Notes: generated by a model not told the origin, from the letters alone. Positions 1-10,517 are shown, counted from the stretch's first letter. The stretch is DNA of 64,000 nt from Lingula anatina (GCF_001039355.2 NW_019775685.1:179480-243479); one strand, 5' to 3'. A program made the numbers and translations.

Positions 1-1153
1 ACCTTCAAAGGTTTTTTTTTTTTAGGAAAAAATTCAAGTTGTGCATGAAATTTTTCATTAAATTACCCACGCGAGTGGAGCGTTTTGTACATAAATTTTA
101 TGCCTAGTGAAAAATATAAATTATTGAGGGGGGGAGGGGGGCTGATATTTTCTAATCAGTTCGGATTGAGAGTCTAAAAAAGGGATCACAGGTATTTTTT
201 CACCCCCTCCAACTTAAATAATGACCGGAGGAGGTCTGGAATGGAGGAATGGAGGTCCGGGGTCCCAAATGACTTGTACAGGTAAGGGTTAGTTGGGGTA
301 TTGGGGTTAATACCGGTATATGGGACGAATGTCATCTGTACAAAGTAATGGGAAACGGACTACTGTTCCTAGCCGACTTCCATTGCTGTCACACCGGGCC
401 AGAGTGAGCATGAGAGTAATTTTAATTAAGCGGAAACTCCACTTTCCCCAGAACTCCGTTTTTCCCGAATTGTAGCTTTTCCATCAGTTGTAGTTTATAG
501 TCATGCCCAGAACAGAAGTCACTTATCTTTGACCGACAAGGATCACATGAAGTCCGAAGATACACGTACATGTACTCACTCAAATTTGACATGAAAAAGA
601 ATGTTTTTGAATAATATCATATTAATAAATGTTTATTATAACACCTGAAAGAATTAGCTGTCAGTGAGTACGGATGACTGTATATTTATACCAATATGTT
701 TATGCATTCTAGCTGCAAGTAATATGTTATTCCATTTCCAACAGAATATTTCTAAAATATAAACTCAGAGAATTAAAGATTTTATTGGTCTCAGAAATTC
801 CAACGTTGCTAAAATGTTACAAAACACATTGTAGAATCCGTTGCAGAAACGTTAAAAAACGTTTCCAGACCCCATTTTATTAAGACAAGTTCCAGTGTTA
901 CATACTTTTCATTACTTATATGTGTAATAATTCTTTAGCTAGAAGATTTAAGCGATTGTCACACTTAAAAGTTACAGGTATGAATGATTTTAAAAATGCG
1001 CCCATGGGACATTTTTTTTTTTTTTTTGCTTTGGAAATACCTAGAACCTAAAAAATGTGAAGATCAAGGTTTTGGAAAAAATTGTTCCCCATTGTTTGTT
1101 AAGGATGTTGCACATGAACCCTATGTTCCCACTAGACTATTCTAGGCGTCTAA

Positions 1154-1368
1154 GAGGGCATTTCCAGAGATTTAGATCGATCTTACTAGATGGACCTAAC
1201 TCCCTGGGGGTTCACGCTAAGATGCAGTCAGCCGACCGCGCACGGAAGTTAATTACCCCCTTACAGCTTGTAGTAGGCGGGACGGACATTTAAGCCGGAT
1301 AATCTGACAGTAATCTAGTGAGACTCCCCACGGGGATAGATCGATCTAAAATCTATGGGAATGCGCCC
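1154..1368. mobile_element. 215-bp MITE with TAA target duplication, PIF/Harbinger-like
   Basis: The ends are imperfect inverted repeats: the left end begins gagggcatttcc and runs into tttagatcgatc, and the right end mirrors it (gatcgatctaaa to gggaatgcgccc). It is flanked by TAA on both sides (1151-1153 and 1369-1371). The matching site beside NXPE copy 2 (near 5099-5104) is empty and has a single TAA. A three-base TAA/TWA duplication is typical of PIF/Harbinger elements. The insertion is only a few bases past the stop codon of NXPE copy 1, so it should be transcribed as 3' UTR. Confidence 0.75.
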
Positions 1369-1375
1369 TAACACG

Positions 1376-2896
1376 CTACATTTCGCACATAGTCCTGAAC
1401 AAAAGGTGGGCCATTGTCATTCCAGTATGTCCTTTATATTTGTTTGGGTTATTCCTTACTGGACATAGAAAATGTGCTCCGTCACAGTGGGTCCATTTCA
1501 TTGGGTTGAGAATATAAAAACCATCTATTATTTCTACATCGTATTTTACCAGCTTCTCTTTGGTGATTTCATTGACCGCCGCAACCATGTAATCATTCCC
1601 GTCCATCTGGCCTTTACATCTCGGGAGAATATTCAGATAAATTAGGCGGATGTTAGCAGTGTTGGGGTTTCTACGCACATCTCGTAAGAAGTTCACAAAA
1701 CGCGGAAATGCATGTTTTACAAATTTGTAGGCACTCTGGTTTTCAAGCACCATTTCGTGAATGCCGAACCCCATTAAAACTACATCATCTTTGGTGGCAG
1801 GAGTTTTCTCAAATCGAGAGAAAATTGATTTGAGAAAATTTTTGCAATGGGCAGCATGGGGAGTCCATTTGAATACGATTTGGCTAAAACCTACAATCTT
1901 TTTTCGGTCCTCTACAGGATCAGTGGAATTTTGACCAGTATTTATATTCACTGAATACTGTGGAATATGCCAATACTTTGATAATAGTTGACTCAGGTAA
2001 TTACTAAGAAATCTAAGGTGTGAATCTCCAAGGATTCTGAAAGTAGTTTTCCTCTTGTAACATTTCCAAAGGTCTGCCTCACTCATAAACTCAAAAATGC
2101 ACCTGTTTTTAGTTCCCCATTTCCATTGTCCTCGAATATTCCACCAGCGTCCATTCAGGTATTCTTTGATGTTTGTCTTATAACAATTTCCGCCCTCTGT
2201 TCTTATCTTCTTTGTCTCTGAATTCTCGGGGTAAACATAATAAAATGAAGAGATATTTCTGTGTATTCCACAGGGGTATGCTTTCTTTCGTCCAGTATCA
2301 TGGTGTCTATACGCTTCAAAGTCCGTGTAGTCTAAATATATTGTACCCTGTATACTATACTGAATATCACAATATGCGACGTAGGTTCCATTAAAGAAAT
2401 CTCTCACAGGACACACCAAAGATTCATTTCCCGTCACCTCAATTCGAAAATTACTTCCCCCGGTTGACAACACAGTCTTTCCTGTCGAGTCCACTTTTCT
2501 TTCTTCTATAATGATGTTCATAATATGAGAGTTAGACATTACCACGTTAGTCCTGTAGTTGTATTTTGCACTCTTGTTTGTGAAGCAACGTTTACTTTTG
2601 TCATTAGGGTTAAAACTCGGCCAGGCACGTTTTAGTTGTTCCTTTTCTGCGATACCATTTCTTATCCAGGCGTTTTCATCCGTAAGATCACTCTCTCGAT
2701 ACTCATGGAACATTTCACCTTTGAACTGACTCCTGCCAGGTTCTTTTTTACTCCAAAAAGGTGGAGGTTTTTGCAATACGCGGTTAATACTTCTATTCCT
2801 ATATTCCATCCAAATCCAGCCGGTGTATATCACAATGCCAACGATTACAAGACTCATACCATAAAAAGTGTTACGAGTAAAAACAAATATGCCCAT
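1376..2896 (-). CDS. NXPE-like PC-esterase-domain membrane protein, copy 1
   Basis: Single-exon reading frame of 506 residues from an ATG at 2896. Residues about 12-30 form a hydrophobic signal anchor preceded by a short N-terminus, so a type II (Golgi or surface) protein is expected. The neurexophilin-like part contains GGSNF (146-150) and VCPVRDFFNGTYVAYC (161-176). An aromatic patch GRWWNIRGQWKWG starts at 249. The esterase part has GDSHLR (290-295, likely nucleophile Ser292), GFGIH (376-380) and a C-terminal DGAH (Asp472, His475), which fits the Ser and Asp-x-x-His catalytic residues of PC-esterases. Human NXPE proteins share this domain order. The natural substrate is unknown; acyl ester chemistry on glycans is inferred from the fold. 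Nearly identical to copy 3. Confidence 0.9.
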   Translation of the reverse strand: MGIFVFTRNTFYGMSLVIVGIVIYTGWIWMEYRNRSINRVLQKPPPFWSKKEPGRSQFKGEMFHEYRESDLTDENAWIRNGIAEKEQLKRAWPSFNPNDKSKRCFTNKSAKYNYRTNVVMSNSHIMNIIIEERKVDSTGKTVLSTGGSNFRIEVTGNESLVCPVRDFFNGTYVAYCDIQYSIQGTIYLDYTDFEAYRHHDTGRKKAYPCGIHRNISSFYYVYPENSETKKIRTEGGNCYKTNIKEYLNGRWWNIRGQWKWGTKNRCIFEFMSEADLWKCYKRKTTFRILGDSHLRFLSNYLSQLLSKYWHIPQYSVNINTGQNSTDPVEDRKKIVGFSQIVFKWTPHAAHCKNFLKSIFSRFEKTPATKDDVVLMGFGIHEMVLENQSAYKFVKHAFPRFVNFLRDVRRNPNTANIRLIYLNILPRCKGQMDGNDYMVAAVNEITKEKLVKYDVEIIDGFYILNPMKWTHCDGAHFLCPVRNNPNKYKGHTGMTMAHLLFRTMCEM

Positions 2897-3777
2897 TTTT
2901 TTACTTGAAGTATTCCTGTACTGCTGCTATCTTTGAACGTCTTTTTACCCTGCCTTATTCTTTGTGCAAACCCTCTCGGAATACAATATTAATAACTATC
3001 ATTTGCATCTCATCTGTGATGACCTGAGTTCTTCAGCAAAAGATTTTGTCACCCCTAGAATCTCGCTTATATGAATAATATATTAACTATATAGTAAAAG
3101 GAAATCGCCCTAAGTCTCCATTTCCCGCTTTTCTCCCAAAATACAACGATCTGTTGACAACTGACATGTGTTAGCAATACCTCAGGCCAGTGGGAAGATA
3201 GTGGTCATAGTTTGAATTTGATTATAACTGTTAAAAGTATATTTTGAAGGCATTTTCTAGCTTTCGGCAATTTCCGTAAAGCTTCGGCATGTGTGACGGG
3301 TATCATATACTGTCAATAACATTATATAGGTTAGCAGCATTCAGTGACTCGGTGGCAAACACCTATGGCTGCCAAACATGGCGGAATGGGTTCGAATACC
3401 ACTTTGGCCCGTCTTTTTTCTTTTTAATTATTATTTTATTATTATTACAGAATATAGTATATAAAGAGATTCTATAAATCGTGTATACTAATATCTTATC
3501 ATGGTTCAATGATTGATGTGACGGGTATCAGCTACTAGTTATATATTACAGTATATTATAATCTCGATTATATGTTGCTCACTGTGATCTAGTGCATTGA
3601 ACGTTATAATCGAGCTAGATACATGACGCGTGATATACCCCCATCAGCAAAGTGTTCAAACGTTTTTATTCAAACAGATCCTTAACATTGTGTTAATAAT
3701 TTAATGATATTGGTAAAACCAACACGCGAGAAGTTGCGCCGGAGATAAACAATTAAAAGAGGAAATTTTTCAGAGAA
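2897..3777. other. 5' flank of NXPE copy 1, no gene seen
   Basis: Bases 2900-3085 align with the 5' flank of copy 3. Bases 3447-3526 match 10867-10953 in inverted orientation, and 3571-3655 match 10741-10825 in direct orientation, so the region was rearranged after duplication. A tRNA-like stretch at about 3350-3415 is discussed among rejected items. I see no coding exon. Confidence 0.6.
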
Positions 3778-3873
3778 GCTTTAAGAGAAATGGAACACAA
3801 GGAATACCAGAACAGGCGCTGGTGGAAAATTGAAGGAATATGGAAATGGGGAAGACATAAAGCTGGATGCTAA
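3778..3873 (+). pseudogene. Relic NXPE fragment 1
   Basis: On the plus strand, opposite to the intact genes, the frame reads EYQNRRWWKIEGIWKWG, which matches the EYLNGRWWNIRGQWKWG block of the three neighbouring NXPE proteins. It ends in a stop just where the intact proteins continue with CIFEF, although the frame past the stop still reads I-L-F. No further NXPE sequence is found on either side. It differs from all three local genes at several positions, so it comes from a more distant family member. Confidence 0.65.
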
Positions 3874-3904
3874 ATTTTGTTTATGTGAAATAATCATGTA
3901 AAAG

Positions 3905-3997
3905 AATAAGAATTACAGAAAAGCTTAAAGTTAGGTAGACTGCAAGGAATATCGGAATAGGCGCTGGTGGAAAACTGAAAGAAATTGGAATTGGGGA

Positions 3998-4000
<3 letters not shown>
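3905..4000 (+). pseudogene. Relic NXPE fragment 2, tandem copy of fragment 1
   Basis: About 145 bp after fragment 1 the same block recurs: EYRNRRWWKTERNWNWGR, with similar preceding DNA (cagaaaagcttaaag against cagagaagctttaag). The homology runs straight into a (TA)n tract. The two fragments are a small tandem duplication of one decayed NXPE exon. Confidence 0.6.

Positions 4001-4063
<63 letters not shown>
4001..4063. repeat. (TA)n microsatellite
   Basis: Uninterrupted TA dinucleotide run of about 62 bp directly after the second NXPE relic. Confidence 0.98.
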
Positions 4064-4066
<3 letters not shown>

Positions 4067-4422
4067 TGAATGTCAGAATGTCACCTGTCAGAATGTCACC
4101 TTTGTCATGGCATTTGTCAGTGATTAGTGCCTACCCCGGTGTAATAGGTGTATAAGTGTGATCATATATGTGGAATTTCATGTCAGCTGGGTATATAATC
4201 ATCTAAAAACTCGTCGCAATCTTTTAAAAAAGATAAATCATTGTTCAGTGCAATTCAGTTGTCAGTTACAAACAACTTCTTGGCTTTCACAAGGTCCTTC
4301 CAAGACTCTTAAACATCGTTATAATTGCAGAACATACCATAAAACGCCCAAATTAATTAGATAGAGCATACCGAAGGAGACAGGATAGACAGGATTGTGC
4401 CGGAAGTGTCAATTGGTGTAAC

Positions 4423-4487
<65 letters not shown>

Positions 4488-5108
4488 GTTTATACATTCC
4501 AGCTGAAAATAATATATCATTCCAACAGAATATTACATGAAATTAGCTCAAATTCACAGAAGTTTTTAAGATTTTCTCGGTCTCAGAAATTTCAATTTTA
4601 ACCCAGAGTAGAAGAGTTTAAGTTTATTTATTTCAGTTTAACATGAAATACATACTGTTGTTAGAGTGATTCCCAGCTAACACAAAAAAGTTAAAATGTT
4701 AAAACATTTCCAGAGTACCTTTCAGAAAAGTTAATTTGTCAATTCTTTTAACGTTTTAAAAAGAGATAATGAAAATATTTTTGATAACAAATCAAAACCG
4801 TTACCGACCCCATTTTACTAAGACAGGATTTAATGTTACGCACTTTCCTGTATAAATCATTGCTACACCTCTTTAAATTGTAAATTATGAATGATTTACT
4901 TGTTCCAACCCCATTTTTAAATGCGCCCATTTAAGCTACAGGGTGTTACCATACACGGACTTCCAAGGGGCATATTTAACCTTGGAAATACCTACAAATA
5001 AAAAATTTGCACAGCAAGGATTAAGAAATTATAGTTTCCCATTGTTTGTTAAGGTGTTGCACCTGGACCCTTTGTTCACACTACACTATTCTGAGCGTCT
5101 AACACATG
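4064..5108. other. 3' flank of NXPE copy 2 with a second (TA)n tract
   Basis: A second TA run occupies about 4424-4485. From about 4485 to 5108 the sequence aligns, with more divergence, to the 3' flank of copy 1 (about 695-1390), including the gttccc...attgtttgttaagg stretch. It lacks the 215-bp MITE, which gives the empty target site. No gene is seen. Confidence 0.65.
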
Positions 5109-6650
5109 CTACATTTCGCACATAATCCTGAACAAAAGGTGGGCCAGTGTCATTCCAGTATGGCCTTTATATATGCGAGGGTTATTCCTTACTGGACATA
5201 GAAAATGTGCACAGTCACAATGGGTCCATTTCATTGGGTTGACAATATTGAAACCGTCTATTATTTCTACACCGTATTTTACCAGCTTCTCTTTAATGAT
5301 TCCGTTGACCGCTGCAACCATGTAATCATTCCCATCCCTATCACCATAAACTCTCGGCAGAATATTAAGATATATGAGACGGATGTTTGCAGTGTTGGGG
5401 TTTTCCCGCAAAGCGCTGAGGAAATTTAAGAAATGGGGAATAACATGTTTTACAAGATTGTAGGCACTTTCGTTTGCATTTACCATTTGGTGTATCCCAA
5501 ACCCCATTAATACTACATCATCTTTGGTGGCAGGATTTTTGTAAAATCGCGAAGAAATTAAACTGATAGCTTTTTCGCACTGGGAAACATAAGCAGTCCA
5601 GTTGTGGATTATATTGCTCACACCTATTATCTTCTTTCGGTTCTGGTACGGATACCATGAATCAAAGCCCATTTTATGTTCTTTTAGTGGCGAAACATTA
5701 ACATATTTCGACAATAGTTCGTTTAAGTAGTTACTAAGAAATCTAAGGTGTGAATCTCCAAATATTCTGAAAGTGGTTTTCCTGTTATAACATTTCCAAA
5801 GGTCTGCCTCACTCATGAACTCGAAAATACAACTGCTTCTAGTTCCCCATTTCCACTCCCCGTGAATATTCCACCAGCGTCCATCCAGGTATTCCGCAAT
5901 GCTTGTTTTAGTACAGTTTCTTCTTCCTAAGCTCACCATCTCTTCCTCTGACTTGTTGGAGAAAACATAATGAAACGAGTAGATTTTTTTGTGGATTCTA
6001 CAAGGATGTGCTCTATCAGTTTCGTGGTGTCTAAACGCTTCAAAGTCCGTGTAATCTAAGTATATTGTACCCCGTATATTTGACTGAACATCACAATATG
6101 CGACGTAGGTTCCATTAAAGAAATCTCTCACCGGACACACCATAGATTCATTTCCTGTCACCTCAATTCGGAAATTACTTCCCCCAGACGACAACGAGCC
6201 GTTTTTCGCTGACACCTTTTTTCTTTCTTCTATAAAAACATGCAGCATGTGAGTTTTAGATAATACTAGGTTGACCCTATAATTGTATCTCGTGTTTCTG
6301 TTTTTGAAACAACGCGCATTTTTTACATCGGCCTGCAGGCGTTTAGCATCAAGAATGTAACGCGACCAGGCACGTTCCAGCTGTTCCCTTTCAGGAATAC
6401 CATTTCTAACCCAGTCGTGTTCACCCACAGTAATATCTTCTCGATTTCCATGGCTCGCCTTCAGTTTGGAATTATCCCCATCTGATTCCTTTGTTGTCTT
6501 AAAAGGCGGAAGCTTTTGCAGTGAACTCTGCATAGTAATACTTCTATTGTGAGTCCAAACAGCACATGTATATATCAAAATGCCAATGACTGCAAGACAA
6601 ATCCCGGTTCGTCCGTGAAAAATACCACTGGTTAAAACACACATACCCAT
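5109..6650 (-). CDS. NXPE-like PC-esterase-domain membrane protein, copy 2
   Basis: Single-exon frame. I start it at the ATG at 6650 (MGMCVLTSG), giving 513 residues, because this Met aligns with the starts of copies 1 and 3; the frame extends upstream only to a TTG codon. An N-terminal hydrophobic anchor (TGICLAVIGILIYTCAVW) is followed by the same neurexophilin-like block (GGSNF, CPVRDFFNGTYVAYC), the GRWWNIHGEWKWG patch, GDSHLR, GFGIH and a C-terminal DCAH. It is clearly more diverged than copies 1 and 3 are from each other, especially in the N-terminal stalk and the segment after GDSHLR. All catalytic motifs are kept, so it should be functional. Substrate unknown. Confidence 0.9.
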   Translation of the reverse strand: MGMCVLTSGIFHGRTGICLAVIGILIYTCAVWTHNRSITMQSSLQKLPPFKTTKESDGDNSKLKASHGNREDITVGEHDWVRNGIPEREQLERAWSRYILDAKRLQADVKNARCFKNRNTRYNYRVNLVLSKTHMLHVFIEERKKVSAKNGSLSSGGSNFRIEVTGNESMVCPVRDFFNGTYVAYCDVQSNIRGTIYLDYTDFEAFRHHETDRAHPCRIHKKIYSFHYVFSNKSEEEMVSLGRRNCTKTSIAEYLDGRWWNIHGEWKWGTRSSCIFEFMSEADLWKCYNRKTTFRIFGDSHLRFLSNYLNELLSKYVNVSPLKEHKMGFDSWYPYQNRKKIIGVSNIIHNWTAYVSQCEKAISLISSRFYKNPATKDDVVLMGFGIHQMVNANESAYNLVKHVIPHFLNFLSALRENPNTANIRLIYLNILPRVYGDRDGNDYMVAAVNGIIKEKLVKYGVEIIDGFNIVNPMKWTHCDCAHFLCPVRNNPRIYKGHTGMTLAHLLFRIMCEM

Positions 6651-6829
6651 ATTTCTAGTTATGGCGTTAGTCAATGTAATCTTTTGTGTTATAACTCCCC
6701 TTTAGTGTCTTTTGAAGGTTTTTTTTTTCACTTTGATTTGCCTTGACCACTCTACGTGGCAAAAAGACGCCTCTCGTTCCCCTCTGTTTGATTTGCTTAG
6801 TTCCTTAATGCCCTACTCTTTTTGATTTC
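6651..6829. other. 5' flank of NXPE copy 2
   Basis: The first 25 bp upstream of the ATG still resemble the flank of copy 3. The rest is unassigned AT-rich spacer with a T-run. Confidence 0.5.
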
Positions 6830-7085
6830 TTCCGTGTGTACGCTAAATAGGTGTGGAGAATGGATGCATCCTGGTTTGATGCCTTTATAGGATTTCACGG
6901 CCCTGAAATGTCCACTTTTCATAATTTCTAAGGGACCCACCACTCCGAAATCCCATTATTTTAGATTTGTCCAAATTGACATTCATTCCTGTTTCCACGG
7001 TAAAGTCACGAACTGCATAGATTCGGTTCTGCAATGTAACAGCCGTTACCGACGTAGCTACAGCTACGCCATCGGCAATTAAAAA
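6830..7085 (-). mobile_element. Dead LINE reverse transcriptase fragment
   Basis: Read on the minus strand, the sequence encodes a C-terminal RT segment: an active-site-like IADGVAVATS, then LQNRIYAVRDF, then GMNVNLDKSKIMGFRSGG and a W-x-x-x-G block. This is the usual order of non-LTR retrotransposon RT after the YADD box. The second Asp of the active site is replaced by Gly, and stop codons follow. No other LINE parts are visible nearby. The family cannot be fixed from this length. Confidence 0.7.
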
Positions 7086-7635
7086 TTAAAATGCACAAAG
7101 CTTTCTTATACCTTCTGTAATGAAAATGCCACAACCGCATTTTTGTTTCATATTTTCTACAAAGTCATAAATAAACAATGAAAATATATTGGTGGATCAG
7201 CATTTCTCAAACGTCACACTTGCTGGCGGATTTAATGTAGAGTCGGCATCTTGTGTGGATCCTTGGATCTGGGTGACAACTTCCCCAGAAGATAATACTC
7301 CATTTCACCGCCTTGGGGAGGGAGGGGGGTGTCTCGATGCCAAATGGAGACTTGCTTTTTTGATTTTTGGTTTTGATCCATGAGAGTTAGTTGTAGTTTC
7401 TACAGGGAGGCAGTAGGTTCTACACGGAGGGTTGCCATTACCTTCTGTCACCAGCCAACTTTGGGGCCTGTGTGACAGGAATGGTGGTCCTGGGAATAGG
7501 AGTCCCATATGCTGAGTACAGGTTAAAGTAAGTCTGAGTATTTGGGTTAGTACATGGGAGGCATGTCACCGGTACAAAGTTAAATCCTGTCATATTATAG
7601 AGTGCATACACTGAAGAGTAAAATCAACAATTAGT
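7086..7635. other. Spacer, no feature recognised
   Basis: Between the LINE relic and the second duplication copy I find no coding, RNA or repeat structure I can support; short frames on both strands have no recognisable content. Confidence 0.5.
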
Positions 7636-8798
7636 ACCTTCAAAGTTTTTTTTTTTTTTTTTTTTTTTAGAAATAAAAAAACGTGTGCATGCAATTTTTC
7701 ATTAAATTACCCACGCGAGTGGAGCGTTTTGTACATAAATTTTATGCCTAGTGAAAAATATGAATTATTGAGGGGGGGAGGGGGGCTGGAATTTTCTAAT
7801 CAGTTCGGATTGAGAGTCTAAAAAAGGGATCACAGGTATTTTTTCACCCCCTCCAACTTAAATAATGACCGGTGTGACAGGAATGGAGGTCCGGGGTCCC
7901 ATATGACTTGTACAGGTAAAGGTTAGTTGGGTATTGGGGTTAATATATGGGACGAATGCCACCTGTAACAAAGTAATGGGAAACGGACTACTGTTCCTAG
8001 CGGACTTCGATTCTTGTCACACTGGGCCAGAGAGAGCATGAGAGTAATTTCAATTAAGCGGAAACTCCACTTCCTCCAGAACTCCGTTTCGCCCGAAATG
8101 TAGCCTTTCCATCAGTTGTAGTTTGTAGTCATACCCAGAACAGAAGCCACTCATCTTTGACCGACAAGGATCACATGAAGTCCGAAGATACACGTACATG
8201 TACTCACTCAAATTTGACATGGAAAAGAATGTTTTTGAATAATATCATATTAATAAATGTTTATTATAACATCTGAAAGAATTAGCTGTCAGTGAGTACG
8301 GATGACTATATATTTATACCAATGTTTATGCATTCTAGCTGCAAGTAATATGTTATTCCATTTCCAACAGAATATTACTAAAATATAAGCTCAAAGAATT
8401 AAAGATTTTATTGGTCTCAGAAATTCCAACGTTGCTAAAATGTTACAAAAAACATCGTAGAATCCGTTGCAGAAACGTTAAAAAAACGTTTCCAGACCCC
8501 ATTTTATTAAGGCAAGATCCAATGTTACATTCTTTTCATTACTTATATGTGTAATAATTCTTTAGCTAGAAGATTTAAGCGATTGTCACACTTAAAAGTT
8601 ACAGGTATGAATGATTTACTTGTCCCAAGCCATTTTTTAAAAATGCGCCCATGGGAAAAAATTTATTTTTTTGCTTTAGAAATACCTAGAACCTAAAAAA
8701 TGTGAAGATCAAGGTTTTGGAAAAAATTGTTCCCCATTGTTTGTTAAGGATGTTGCACATGAACCCTATGTTCCCACTAGACTATTCTAGGCGTCTAT

Positions 8799-8989
8799 GA
8801 GGGCATTTCATGAGATTTAGATCGATCTTACTAGATGGACCTAACTCCCTGGGGGTTCACGCTAAGATGCAGTCAGCCGACCGCGCACGGAAGTTAATTA
8901 CCCCCTTACAGCTTGTAGTAGGCGGGACGGACATTTAAGCCGGATTATCTGACAGTAATCTAGTGAGACTCCCCACGGGGATAGCACCC
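8799..8989. mobile_element. MITE, second copy, right end truncated
   Basis: Orthologous position to the element at 1154-1368, immediately after the stop codon of NXPE copy 3. The left terminal repeat (gagggcatttcatgagattt) is present, but the right one has lost the gatcgatctaaa part and reads atagcaccc. Inherited through the segmental duplication rather than inserted independently. Confidence 0.7.
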
Positions 8990-8996
8990 TAACACG

Positions 8997-10517
8997 CTAC
9001 ATTTCGCACATAGTCCTGAACAAAAGGTGGGCCATTGTCATTCCAGTATGTCCTTTATATTTGTTTGGGTTATTCCTTACTGGACATAGAAAATGTGCTT
9101 CGTCACAGTGGGCCCATTTCATTGGGTTGAGAATATAAAAACCATCTATTATTTCTACACCGTATTTTACCAGCTTCTCTTTGGTGATTTCATTGACCGC
9201 CGCAACCATGTAATCATTCCCGTCCATCTGGCCTTTACCTCTAGGGAGAATATTCAGATAAATTAGGCGGATGTTAGCAGTGTTGGGGTTTCTACGCAAA
9301 TCTCGTAAGAAGTTCACAAAACGAGGAAAAGCATGTTTTACAAATTTGTAGGCACTCTGGTTTGCAAGCACCATTTCGTGAATGCCGAACCCCATTAAAA
9401 CTACATCATCTTTGGTGGCAGGAGTTTTCTCAAATCGAGAGAAAATTGATTTGAGAAGATTTTCGCAATGGGCAGCATGGGGAGTCCATTTGAATACGAT
9501 TTGGCTCAAACCTACAATCTTCTTTCGATCCTCTACAGGATCAGTGGAATTTTGACCAGTATTTATAAGCAATGAATACTGTGGAATATGCCAATACTTT
9601 GATAATAGTTGACTCATGTAATTACTAGTGTGCCTAAGGTGTGAATCTCCAAGGATTCTGAAAGTAGTTTTCCTCTTGTAACATTTCCAAAGGTCTGCCT
9701 CACTCATAAACTCAAAAATGCACCCGTTTTTAGTTCCCCATTTCCACTGTCCTCGAATATTCCACCAGCGTCCATTCAGGTAATCTTTGATGTTTGTCTT
9801 ATGGCAGTTTCTGCTCTCTGTTCTTATCTTCTTTGTCTTTGAATTCTCGGGGTAAACATAATAAAACGAAGAAATATTTCTGTGGATTCTACATGGATAT
9901 GCTTTCTTTCGTCCAGTAGCATGGTGTCTATACGCTTCAAAGTCCGTGTAGTCTAAGTATACTGTACCCTGTATACTATACTGAACATCACAATAAGCCA
10001 CGTAGGTTCCATTAAAGAAATCTCTCACAGGACACACCATGTAATCATTTCCTATTACCTCAATTCGGAAATTACTTCCCCCGGCCGACAACACAGTCTT
10101 TCCTGTCGAGTCCACTTTTCTTTCTTCTATAATGATGTACATAATATGAGAGTTAGACATTACCACGTTAGTCCTGTAGTTGTATTTCGCACTCTTGTTT
10201 GTGAAGCAACGTTTACTTTTGTCATTAGGGTTAATACTCGACCAGGCACGTTTTAGTTGTTCCTTTTCAGCGATACCATTTCTTATCCAGCTGTTTTCAT
10301 CCGTAAGATCACTCTCTCGATACTTCTGGATCATTTCATCCTTGAACTGATTCCTGCCAGGTTCTTTTTTTCTCCAAAAAGATGGAGGTTTATGCAATAC
10401 GCGGTTAATGCTTCTATTCCGATATTCCATCCAAATCCAGCCGGTGTATATAACAATGCCAACGATTACAAGACTTATACCATAATAAGTGTGGCGAGTA
10501 CAAACAAATTTTCCCAT
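8997..10517 (-). CDS. NXPE-like PC-esterase-domain membrane protein, copy 3
   Basis: 506-residue single-exon frame from an ATG at 10517, colinear with copy 1 without gaps. It keeps the signal anchor, GGSNF, CPVRDFFNGTYVAYC, GRWWNIRGQWKWG, GDSHLR, GFGIH and C-terminal DEAH. Differences from copy 1 are scattered substitutions, with a small cluster right after the catalytic motif: GDSHLRHTSNYM here against GDSHLRFLSNYL. Reading frame and motifs are intact, so it is not a pseudogene. As with the others, a membrane-anchored glycan acyl-esterase is the family-based expectation; the reaction has not been seen here. Confidence 0.9.
   Translation of the reverse strand: MGKFVCTRHTYYGISLVIVGIVIYTGWIWMEYRNRSINRVLHKPPSFWRKKEPGRNQFKDEMIQKYRESDLTDENSWIRNGIAEKEQLKRAWSSINPNDKSKRCFTNKSAKYNYRTNVVMSNSHIMYIIIEERKVDSTGKTVLSAGGSNFRIEVIGNDYMVCPVRDFFNGTYVAYCDVQYSIQGTVYLDYTDFEAYRHHATGRKKAYPCRIHRNISSFYYVYPENSKTKKIRTESRNCHKTNIKDYLNGRWWNIRGQWKWGTKNGCIFEFMSEADLWKCYKRKTTFRILGDSHLRHTSNYMSQLLSKYWHIPQYSLLINTGQNSTDPVEDRKKIVGLSQIVFKWTPHAAHCENLLKSIFSRFEKTPATKDDVVLMGFGIHEMVLANQSAYKFVKHAFPRFVNFLRDLRRNPNTANIRLIYLNILPRGKGQMDGNDYMVAAVNEITKEKLVKYGVEIIDGFYILNPMKWAHCDEAHFLCPVRNNPNKYKGHTGMTMAHLLFRTMCEM

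Larger units (their letters stand above)
1..3085. repeat. Segmental duplication, copy 1 (with NXPE copy 1)
   Basis: This stretch matches 7636-10735 almost base for base, from the first base of the window (accttcaaag and the following T-run) through the NXPE gene and about 190 bp of its 5' flank. The true left edge may lie outside the window. Bases 1-1153 contain no gene I can support; they are the 3' flank of NXPE copy 1. A possible polyadenylation signal for that minus-strand gene (TTTATT on the plus strand) is at 876-881. Confidence 0.85.

Noticed and set aside
3350-3415. tRNA-like stretch with ggttcgaatacc and a ctgccaa loop (Gly-like anticodon)
   Set aside because: The T-arm and anticodon stems have mismatches and no acceptor stem pairs; at most a tRNA-derived repeat remnant.
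4001-4485. (TA)n tracts as a possible CRISPR or structured array
   Set aside because: Plain dinucleotide microsatellites in a eukaryotic genome; no spacer-repeat structure.
6651-6674. Eight extra N-terminal residues for NXPE copy 2
   Set aside because: They would need a TTG start; the ATG at 6650 aligns with the starts of the other copies.
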